A stretch of 64,000 bases of DNA from assembly GCA_964036275.1 (NCBI GenBank), contig OZ038434.1, positions 38,091,279 through 38,155,278 on the forward strand, given 5' to 3'. The DNA is from Litoditis marina (lineage: Eukaryota; Nematoda; Chromadorea; Rhabditida; Rhabditidae). Shown piece after piece: positions 43,403-53,473 of this stretch. How positions within the stretch are numbered: position 1 is the first letter of the stretch; each line of letters begins with the position of its first letter. A program made the position numbers and the translations under genes. Below the pieces are notes generated by a model that did not search any database, was not told the origin of the DNA, and was given only the letters and a program-made list of their open reading frames with translations.

Positions 43403-45769
43403 TCCCCACCCGTATATACAATGCAATTGTCACCTTTTTAAGACGCATCAGAATTTAAGACGCATCCGATTTTAAGACGCATCACAGAGAAAATTGCGAG
43501 AGTATGCTTTAAACTTAATATTTTCCGGATAACATTTTTTTATTTCGTATCTACTTAGAAAGATCTACTTGAATATCATAATAGTATTTTCATGTACCGT
43601 AATAAAAATTTAGTTCAGTAAACGTGCGCGCGCACGCGACGCGACAAAAACTTCAAAATAGGTCTTAGTGTACAAAACTTGGCGAAAAGGTGCAATTCTA
43701 TCTATTTATGCTAAACACGATTGAATTTTTTACCAAAACGCGCGTGCGTGCACGCGACGCGACAAAAATTTCAAATTAGGTTTTACAGTACGAAAATTGG
43801 AAAACAAATGTGATTGTACCTGCTCATGCTTAAAACAGTTATAAATTTTAACAAAACGCGCGCGCGTGCACGCGACGCGACAAAAACTTCAAAATAGGTC
43901 TTAGTGTACAAAACTTGGCGAAAAGGTGCAATTCTATCTATTCATGCTAAACACGATTGAATTTTTTACCAAAACGCGCGTGCGTGCACGCGACGCGACA
44001 AAAATTTAAAATTAGGTTTTACAGTACGAAAATTGGAAAACAAATGTGATTGTACCTGCTCATGCTTAAAACAGTTATAAATTTCAACAAAACGCGCGCG
44101 CGTGCACGCGACGCGACAAAAAAAATAAATAGGTTCTACATTAAGAAAATTGGCGAACAAATGTAGTTGTACGTGCGCATGCTGGACACAATTATAAATT
44201 TCAACAAAACGCGCGCGCGTGCACGCGACGCGACAAAAACTTCAAAATAGGTCTTAGTGTACAAAACTTGGCGAAAAGGTGCAATTCTATCTATTTATGC
44301 TAAACACGATTGAATTTTTTACCAAAACGCGCGTGCGTGCACGCGACGCGACAAAAATTTCAAATTAGGTTTTACAGTACGAAAATTGGAAAACAAATGT
44401 GATTGTACCTGCTCATGCTTAAAACAGTTATAAATTTTAACAAAACGCGCGCGCGTGCACGCGACGCGACAAAAACTTCAAAATAGGTCTTAGTGTACAA
44501 AACTTGGCGAAAAGGTGCAATTCTATCTATTCATGCTAAACACGATTGAATTTTTTACCAAAACGCGCGTGCGTGCACGCGACGCGACAAAAATTTAAAA
44601 TTAGGTTTTACAGTACGAAAATTGGAAAACAAATGTGATTGTACCTGCTCATGCTTAAAACAGTTATAAATTTCAACAAAACGCGCGCGCGTGCACGCGA
44701 CGCGACAAAAAAAATAAATAGGTTCTACATTAAGAAAATTGGCGAACAAATGTAGTTGTACGTGCGCATGCTGGACACAATTATAAATTTCAACAAAACG
44801 CGCGCGCGTGCACGCGACGCGACAAAAAAATTTAAAATTAGGTTTGACAGTTCGAAATTTTGCGAACAAGTGTGATCGTACCCACTCATGCTAAACACAA
44901 TTATACATTTCGATAAAACGCGCGCGCGTGCACGCGACGCGACAAAAATTCCAAAGTAGGTTTTACAGTACGAAAATTGGCAAACAAATGTGATTGTACC
45001 TGCTCATGTCTAAAGCAGTTATAAATTTTAACAAAACGCGCGCGCGTGCACGCGACGCGACAGAAAAATTAAATTACGTTCTACATCAAGAATGTTGGCG
45101 AACAAACGTAGTTGTACGTGCGCATGTTGAACACCATTATAAATTTCAACAAAACGCGCGCGCGTGCACGCGACGCGACAAAAAATTTGAAATTAGGTTT
45201 GAGAGTTCGAAATTTTGCGAACAAGTGTGATCGTATCCACTCATGCTAAACACAATTATACATTCCAATAGAACGCGCGCGCGTGCACGCGACGCGACAA
45301 AAATTCCAAAGTAGGTTTCACAGTACGAAATTTTGCGAACAAGTGTGATCGTATCCGGTGATGTTAAACACGATTATACATTTTGACTAAACGCGCGCGT
45401 GTGCACGCGACGCGACGGAGAATTTCAAAGTAGGTTCCACAGTTCGAAATTTTGCGAACAAGTGTCATCGTATTTACTCATGTTAAACAAAATTGATTAT
45501 TTTGATAAAACGCGCGCGCGTGCACGCGACGCGACAAAATTTCCAGAATATATTTTACAGTACGAAATTCTGCGAACAAGTGTGATCGTACCTGGTGATG
45601 CTAAATACGATTCAAATTTGAAAAAAAACTGCCATTAGAAAGTCGATATTTCACAAACCCATGGCACGGGCTTGGTATAACGGAGAATAGTCATGTTTGG
45701 TATCGTTTGGTACAGTATTTTACAAGTTAGATATAATATTTACAACTGCTAGACGCCGCAGGCGTCTAG
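43403..45769 (+). mobile_element. Tandem hairpin-ended unit 5
   Basis: Starts TCCCCACCCGTATATACAATGC and ends with the hairpin at 45749-45769, followed by T and unrelated sequence, so the array ends here. The cassette TTTAAGACGCATC is present three times (43438-43484). A short piece of the shared body (to about 43600) leads into about 17 satellite units. Confidence 0.7.
43622..45600. repeat. 117-bp satellite, block 3, with higher-order repeat
   Basis: About 17 units. Five consecutive units (about 43643-44229) are repeated nearly exactly at 44230-44816, a 587-bp higher-order period. Later units diverge. Confidence 0.9.
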
Positions 45770-46637
45770 TCTGAAAAAATATACAAAATGAAACAGAACT
45801 CAAAGTAGGACGTTTATGTGGACCAATACCGACGCATCGGTCTTTCAACCTCCTATTGGTTATGTATTGCAGTCTAAAGGACTGTAGGGTTGGGATTGGT
45901 CCACATAATCGTCCTTCTTCATTACAATTCGGTGTGAATAATTCTGGTTTTATCAGTGTTTATGTTTACCCTAGTCACTAAGGACAGAATTACATCCAAA
46001 TACTTCACGCGGAGCTGGAGTGTGTTACCACCGTTATGCATGTTGCTGTCATAATAATCAAGCACGTTTGGGAAATTCCAAACTTCGCTATTTAGTTTTT
46101 CAAATTCGAACAAAATGTGCACTATGAATAACTTGATCAGGGCTCGACTCGACTTGACTCGTTTTTTTGGAGGAACACAGATCTGTGGCCGTATTCACTG
46201 AGCTCAAATAGTCAAGTAAGCTATTTGAGCAAAATTCAAATAGCTTGCTTAAGCGTGTAAGTGTAACGAACATACCCGTTTCGGTATTGACTAGCATTCA
46301 AATAGCCTATTTGCAACAATAGCCGTGTAAACCGTCATTCGGAGTGTTCGTTGGAGGATATTTTACAATTTCATAAACGAAATATGATAGTTATTCTCAT
46401 AAAACCACAAATTAGGCAGTATAGTTGTGGAAACTTGAACTATTTCAATAATTTTCCCTGCCGCCTTTGAGCCCGTGTTAGTGAACAACCCAACCCGCTT
46501 ATTGAAATCTGCGTCTTCTCGAAGACACACTATTTCTGTGCTTTCACAACTCCTCAGACATTTCCCATCCAATTGGCCGGCAACCGGGATTTTCTAGCAT
46601 ACCTACTTCGATCTGCAAACTCTCTCATGGAGGCTGC
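45770..46637. other. Intergenic repeats
   Basis: Contains a 120-bp palindromic MITE (45805-45926) and a hairpin GCTCAAATAG / CTATTTGAGC (46202-46230) next to GGCCGTATTCACTGAG, a phrase that recurs at 55569. The frame at 46572-46363 (-) has reasonable composition but no splice context, and I do not call a gene. Confidence 0.4.
45805..45926. repeat. 120-bp palindromic MITE copy
   Basis: Ends AAAGTAGGACGTTTATGTGG and CCACATAATCGTCCTTCTTC. It lies directly beyond the tandem-unit array. Confidence 0.7.
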
Positions 46638-46835
46638 TATAGTTGTCGCTTGAAGAAAGGCGGGGGTATACTGTATATCTAACTTTGCGCTGTGTAAGAA
46701 ACACACATGTACGATTCCTCTACTAAGTTGTCATGATCTCAGTTGGTATAGTGGTTAGCTTACGCGCCTCTCAAATTTTGGCCAGGTTCGAATCTCACAT
46801 GAAGCGGATATTTTATAAGTTTGGCACACACTGTA
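46638..46835 (+). mobile_element. TIR element with tRNA-like core, type II
   Basis: Starts TATAGTTGTCGC, contains GGCGGGGGTATACTGTATAT, then an Asp/Glu-like A-box GGTATAGTGGTTAGC and B-box AGGTTCGAATC, and ends GGCACACACTGTA. The layout is the same as type I copies. Confidence 0.6.
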
Positions 46836-47213
46836 CAAAAGTAACTGGCCCATGGGCAGGGATTGTCTGAGTTGTTTTTGAGAAAATAATTAGGAAAAAT
46901 AAACTGACGCATTGCAAATGGCAAGGACCGATAGAAGAAACCAAATAGGGGACATGGTTGAGGACTTGGCATATACCGTCTCAGCCTCTTTTATATGCGA
47001 TCGAAATGAATCATTTTCAATTTTATATAGTTATGTCCTTTCAAACTATTCTAAAACGCATTGTTGTATGTGTATGGAGCAATCTACCATATCTGTCAGT
47101 AAAACTAATTGCTTTATCGATTCGAATAAGTGAACGTGCTTTGAAAAAGGAACATTTAGCTTTTGAGACTGCGCTATGATATTAGCGAAAAACTATTCAA
47201 CAACTGGAGAAAG

Positions 47214-47301
<88 letters not shown>

Positions 47302-47302
47302 A
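47214..47302. repeat. (GA)n microsatellite
   Basis: More than 40 GA units upstream of the nine-exon gene. Confidence 0.95.
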
Positions 47303-47458
47303 GAGAAGAAGAGAGAGCAAAGCTTTCCAGTTTTCAAGCTGTTTTCACGTCTTTAGCGTTTTTCGTGCTCACGTTTTCGTTGCACGTGTACTGTGAGGAG
47401 TTTGATAGCGTGCATTTTCCCATCATTCCGTTCTAGCTGGCAGCTGCAGTGGTCGATC

Positions 47459-50400
47459 ATGATTCATCAAGAAGCCGATGCGCAGGATACGGTGAGATAT
47501 AGTACTTTTCATAACTACTGAGACTCCTACAGTATGAATAAAAATATTTTAGTGCGTTTGAAGAACGTGAATTCCATCGAAAATGTTTACAACTTTCGCA
47601 TTTGGTTCTGAATTTCTGTATGAGTCACCCAAATTATGAGCGGTGATTGAGATTTTCTGAGTTTTTTTTACTATTCAAATGTTACATCTCTGTTTGAACT
47701 GAATTAGAAAGTTGATGAAATAGTATCGATTCTCAATTTGTATTGTAGTGCTTCCTACATGATCTGCAAACTCTTTCATGGAGGCTGCTATTGTTGTCGC
47801 TTAAAGAAAGGCGGGGTATACTGTATATCTAACTTTGCGCTGTGTAAGAAACACATATATATGATTCCTCTATTAAGTTGTCATGATCTCAGTTGGTATA
47901 GTGGTTAGCTTCCGCGCCTCCCGAACTTTTGGGCTAGGTTCGAATCTCACATCACGCGGATATTTTATAAATTTGGCACACACTTTAAACTAACCAGATA
48001 GTTCCAGATTCACAATGCTCACCCTGAATTGCGTCCCGAACTGGTGAGTCGAGTTACAGTCCAGCACGTAGCAACCGACCCAAAAAAAAGCCAGACCAGA
48101 ATGATTGTTTGCTTCCTCTCATTTAAATTCGTAGTTTGATTATTTTGAAAAATTTGATGTTTCTACAGATCACAATAAAACAAGAATCTATGAGAATTAT
48201 CATTGAGGGAACTAATAAAATGATCCATCTCGAATTTGCTCAAGAACCGGCTCATTTCCCAACCAAACCGCGAAACCGTTCACTGAAGAAGCGAGCGATT
48301 CGAATACCGGTTTCAATCAAGCGATCTGGTTCTCCGGTGACTGGCTCGCGGTTCAGTTTGTTAAAGACCCCCTACATAACAGGGTGGAGGGGGCTCAACT
48401 ATAACTGTCAGCTCTCACTTTTTCCATTTTTGGATTGGATCATTTTCAGACGGACTCCTCCTACGCTTACACCACTTCAAGCGGACAACTGAAGAACATC
48501 ATTCTGTCATCGGTTACTTTTCTTTTTGACTACCAGCGAGAAGATGGGTAGATCGACGATACGCAGCAGAGCTGTACATAGCGATTGGATAGATCAAATA
48601 TGGTCCTTTTGTAGCTCATAGGACCACTTGACGGTAACCAAACCAAAAAGTGAACAGCTCTTGTGTATGTTACGCTATACCGTTGTGTGTGTAGTTTGAT
48701 TTCGTTGCTTTCTGGTCGGGACTAGTAATCTATCAAGATCGAACGATACCAAAAATGAGTGGGCGACGATTCAGCTAAAATGCGTTAAGCTACTATATAT
48801 TACTCAAGTATAAACTGCAACTGATAGTTTATAACTAAACTATAGATACTATGTATGGATGAAATATGATTGGGCAAATTTGCAAGAAACTTACTCATAC
48901 AGTTTTTTATATGAGACATAAGCCTGAAGTGTTTTAGCTGAATCGTCGCTCACTCCAAAAATTTGGTCACGTGGTATATAGGAGGTGGCCAAGTCAATGA
49001 CATGACTTGGTCTTAATACCTGCCAAAATTCACTGAGTTTGATCGAAAAGCACGAGTCAAACTGGAAACACAGCGTGATGAAAAACGTAAACCGTATGGC
49101 TTCAAGAACATCAAACCCTGTCACTTTAAAGAATGGCGATTATGTGGTCCAATCACAACGCCTCAGTCCTTCAAACTGCAATACATTTTTCAATTGCAGT
49201 TTAAAGGACCGTTGACACGGGATTGGTCCACATAATCGTCCTGCTTTAAATGGCTTCAAGTTCATGATAGTTCTTATTTTTCTGTCCAGCTCGACGGCCT
49301 TCTCGCCGATACCCAGAGAGTGATCAGCTCCCGTGTATACGGTCCTATCCAGCTGTGTTTGTAGTTTTAACTCGTTGTTTTCGGGTGTACCATATGGCAA
49401 CATCGAGATCTAACTACAACGGTGTATCAGATCCAATTTTATCTGCGAATATTATATAGTGCGTGCCAATGTTATAAAATAGTTGCCTCATTTGAGACTC
49501 GAACCGGGCTCAAAAGTTTGGGAGGCGCGAACGCTAACCACTACACCAACTGGGCTTATACGAGCAACACGGACGAATCGAGTATATGTGTTCTTACACA
49601 TCGCAAAGGGAGATATACAGTACACCCTCGCCTTTCTGTAAGCGACGACTATAGGTGTTCTTCAATTCCAGCTCGAGGGACTTCTCGCCGACACCCAGGC
49701 AGAGAACACTTTCCGCGCCAGGAGCCCCAGTCCCAACCCGTACGCCAGACTGCCGCAGTATAGAAAGGAGGATGATGTTATATCAGCTGGTGAAGAGGAT
49801 ACGGTTAGTTATGTTCATGTTGATGACTTCACTTTGTAGTTTGAACTCTATAAATGACCAAATTCACGACGTTCAAGAAGATAATACGTAACACAGCGAG
49901 ATGAAGAACATCACCGTACATGCTTGCTTTAATACCATAAAATTGTGATGAAAAAATGATGTTTGTCGATTTCCGACCCCTTTCCACCTTCAAATGTTTT
50001 TGTATCCGACTGTCATATTGCTATTTCTCCTATTGTATATCACATGCTTGCATGTAAATAAATCAATCAATAATGCGAGCCTAGTAGGTGTTTGTTCACA
50101 TAACTTGAGTATATACCCGTGTTTCGAGGACAACCACTAGCATTCGATAACATTCTTTCATCAGAACATTTATTGCAGGCTTGGATCAAACATGATGGCT
50201 TCGAACTGGAGGCCGATTTAGTTGAGACCGCCAAGAGCTGTTTTTCTTCAGTTCCCAGTCTCGAAGAAACTTTGACAGCATGGTACCTGAATCTCCAGTT
50301 TGACAGTTTGCCTGTGAGATTTATGTAAGACAGTTTGGGCTAGGTTATGAACCCTTGGGGTAGAAGTAGAACGTACTTTTTTTCCTTTTGTTTCTCTTAA

Positions 50401-52684
50401 GGGGGGGGGGGGGGGCAGAATTGAAAGCCTAAATGAGGCGCCAGTTCAAGACAAACTGATCCATGCCCATATTGTTGTAATCCGAGTCTCTTGAAACCCA
50501 CAATTATTTTTTACACTTTTTTTCATAGCATGTTAGACACGCAGAGGAAGTTGTTGGCATTGTGCCAGTTATGTGGCAGATGGAAACTACCATAATTTGA
50601 ATGGCAACTCTTGAACGAGAAAAAAAGCAATTTTTTCGTTTCATAGATTGATGTACCTGTTTTTACATGTATTTGCAACATTTCGGTTGAGGTGCACAAC
50701 ATATTTTCTCGTTGAACAAAATTTCTCACAACAAGCAAACTACTAATAACAGAACCAAAACGACTGTTTAAAATGTCCTAACCCGATTCTTTTCGTTCAA
50801 CTGTGCTATGAGATACACAAAACATGCATGTGTTAACAAAAGTCTTTATTAGTAAAAAATAATCTGGTGAAGACGACTTTGACGGTGGTCCCTTCTCACG
50901 ATGCACACATAGGATAATCTGAATCGTAGGAAATTAGCATAGTATAAATATACATCAAAAATGAAAACTGCCATATTTCAATCTGTTTCGTTCATACGAT
51001 TTATACGAAATGGCGGACACCGCACTCTAGACTCAAGATTACCGCTCATTCATACCGTCAATTTGTTCGGAAAGAGAAAATAACCGGCTACATCCACCCC
51101 ATCGATGGGTAAGGGCACCTGAATTCGTTTTCCTTTCAGCCCCCCTTTAACTATCATTTTACTTTATAAATTCAAATTCATTTTACTTTATAAATTCAAG
51201 TTTCCTTATTTGTGGGTTTTTGCAGAGTTCCGCTAACGTTAATTCGTACTTTGACCACCCGGACGTTCAGCAATCTGCCCGGAGTTTGTCTGCTTTCGGA
51301 AAGGAGGTATAGTCATATTCAGTTTCATGGGTGCAATGAAATTAACTTAAATTGGATTCTAATAAAATGAATTCAAGACTCGAGAGTTTCACGGGATCAC
51401 CTTAATTTTATTGTTCTCATTTCATACTTCTGAGGTCGCAACCATGCCCATACGGCCATGCGGGTTCAATTTTTACCAGGATGCTGAAAACTGATTAACT
51501 TACGACCATAGAAGGCACAGTTATTGATATTTATTCAAGGTTTGGGAACATTGACTTTTTACCCCCCACCTTTTTGAATTTATATTGCGTTTGGGGAATT
51601 GTAGTTTCACCCCCCCCCCCCCCCCCCACCGGGGGGTGATAATTCAATTTATCACCTGCAATACAAAAGTTTGAGGGGGGGGGGGGTGAAAAGTAAACAT
51701 TTCCCCCCATTGAAGTTCAGCCCCCCACTCGTTGAAGTTTGACCCCCCACAATTGAAGTTCTACCCCCCGCCGACCCAGGTGGGGGGTAAATAGTAAATG
51801 TCGAAGTTGAATTTTGTCCCCCCCCCCCTCTACTAGATTTTCAGGTTTCAGCTTGGGTGGGGGGTTGAAGTGCTACGGGGGGGACCCAACTAAAGTGGGG
51901 GGCGATACTTCAATTTTCCCCAAGGTTTTCTTCATTCAGTGGTGTAGACCGCAGCAATGCTCTATCAATTCACGACTTGCATTTTACCAATTGGCACATT
52001 TCCAGGTTCTGCGTGACTACAGTACCCAATCGTTGGAGGACCTGGGCGCCGTGCCTGCCCTCTCTCAGCAGATGTTGGCACCAAACTACGATAGTAAGGC
52101 TGTTAGGGCTATGCAGGCTCTGTCTGATGATGTGGTTAGTACATGAACCACATTTTCTCACCTACAGGGTCGATCTGTCTTACACAACAGAAAGTCTTGC
52201 TCGCGATTATATAACGCCTTTCGGAAAGATCAGGGAGTGAGCAGAGCTGAGTTATAGTTTGGTTTCCGTAAATGCTATAGTTCACGAACGAATCGAAAAT
52301 TCGTTCGATGGAACAGTCAGAGCCAAAAGATTCCAGCGAAAGTAACAATTTGGATTGTAATTCTCTGCTACTTCTCATCAATTGGTGTTACGGAGGAGAG
52401 AGGAGATGGTTTAAAGGAGGGCAGAATGGAAAGCTAGTTTAGGTACCCCGGGGTACCTAAACACGTTGCGCGCGCCAAAACAGACTAAAACATGTGAACC
52501 GTATGCAAAGTAAGTTGGTTAGTTTGAATAAAGAATAGTATTTATGAGTTTCTTTCGAGCAGCTCGTTCATATTAACTTTCCTTTCTGTCTTGGGAACAC
52601 ATTACCCGGTACAACACGGATAATTTGATCATGATGCATTATTCTCTGTATTTTCAGCTGACCTTCTACCCTGCTCGGGTCTAA
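47459..52684 (+). CDS. Nine-exon gene with LD-like motifs, 226 aa
   Basis: Exons: 47459-47491, 48008-48043, 48450-48512, 49290-49334, 49672-49803, 50179-50313, 51226-51306, 52006-52134, 52658-52684; 681 nt, every junction in phase 0, ending FYPARV-TAA. Exon 4 encodes LDGLLADTQRVISSR and exon 5 starts LEGLLADTQAENTF. LDxLL segments of this kind resemble paxillin LD1 motifs, which are short helices that bind focal-adhesion partners. However, no LIM domains follow, so paxillin itself is not claimed. Exon 6 (AWIKHDGFELEADL...) and exon 8 (YSTQSLEDLGAVPALSQQML) look helical. I do not recognise the protein. The ATG at 47459 is preceded by TTCTAG and GCTGCAG acceptors. Donors of exons 3 (GTTACT) and 4 (GTATAC) are weak, so these two exons are the least certain. 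Confidence 0.62.
47788..47985 (+). mobile_element. TIR element with tRNA-like core, type II
   Basis: Close copy of 46638-46835, including GTTGGTATAGTGGTTAGC and AGGTTCGAATCTCACAT. It lies in intron 1 of the nine-exon gene, just upstream of exon 2. Confidence 0.6.
49125..49253. repeat. 120-bp palindromic MITE copy
   Basis: Best preserved copy: both arms carry ATTATGTGG(A/T)CCAATC-type ends and the AAACTGCAATACATTTTTCA centre. It lies in intron 3, close to exon 4 of the nine-exon gene. Confidence 0.75.
49455..49655 (-). mobile_element. TIR element with tRNA-like core, type II, reverse
   Basis: Reverse-oriented copy: GACTCGAACCGGGC (B-box complement) and GCTAACCACTACACCAAC (A-box complement), bounded by TATAGTGCGTGCC and GCGACGACTATAG. 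It is in intron 4 of the nine-exon gene, ending just upstream of exon 5. Confidence 0.6.
51540..51925. repeat. G/C homopolymer-run element, inverted copy
   Basis: Reverse complement of 2624-2990 with the same order of C and G runs and spacers (for example ATTTATCACCTGCAATACAA). It is in intron 7 of the nine-exon gene. Confidence 0.75.
52437..52462. repeat. 26-bp perfect palindrome
   Basis: GTTTAGGTACCCC is followed immediately by its reverse complement, with no loop. It lies in the last intron of the nine-exon gene. Confidence 0.85.
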
Positions 52685-53473
52685 ATGAAGTCCTGCATTT
52701 TTGAATCGATCAATTTCCGTTTGCGTCGTGAATAGAGTAAAATCAACTGTTTGTGAAGTCCTGTTTCATTTCTGTTGTGTCATTACCAACTTTTCACATG
52801 CAACTTGTCACTTGGCAGCAAAAACTTGAAAACGGGCGTTGTAGATAAAATGCCCGAGTCTGAATTCTTACCTTGTTTGGTCTGCTTCGATTATTCTACA
52901 AATTTTTCTCAAGACCGGATGTTTTTTTGATGTTTGAATAATTTCTGTTTCCAGAAGTAATTGAACATTTGACAACGAAACATTTATCAGAATATATTAT
53001 CGAGTATTCCCATATCACACATAGAAGACGTTGGAATCAAGCACACGTGACGCAAGATTGGGTCGGATCCATAACTCTGGCTGGAGGTTTATTGTCGTAC
53101 ACCGCTGAAAAGTAACCGATATCAGTATACGGCGGAAAAGTAACCAATTTGGTTGAGGGTTTTGCAGGAGTAACCAATTGGGTTTGAAATCTCGATTAGA
53201 AATAACCAATTTGGTCGAAAAATCTCGCAAGTAACCAGATTGGTTGAGAACTAATTGGGAAGGAACCCTTTGGATGGGATCCCAAGTTGAGTAAATGAAG
53301 TGAAATCTGACAGAAAACGGTCCGGTTACCCTGAGGAGCAGGGTAACATGTTCGATATATGTCACTCTCGCTGTGTGTGTAGTTCGATCCAGTTGCTTTC
53401 GATCAAAACTCGGGAGTTATGGTGTGTTCCAAGATCGAACTACAAGATCGAAAACCGATGAAATGAAACGAAC

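Noticed and set aside
46363..46572. Minus-strand 69-codon frame with plausible composition
   Set aside because: Upstream end coincides with a MITE-like terminus (GGGATTTTCTAGCATACC) and no splice partner or domain is found.
47163..47436. Open frames of alternating Arg-Glu
   Set aside because: Produced by the (GA)n microsatellite.
53015..53365. 116-codon minus-strand frame
   Set aside because: Contains repeated PNWLL segments that arise from repeated CCAATTTGGTTACT DNA words, and has no splice context.
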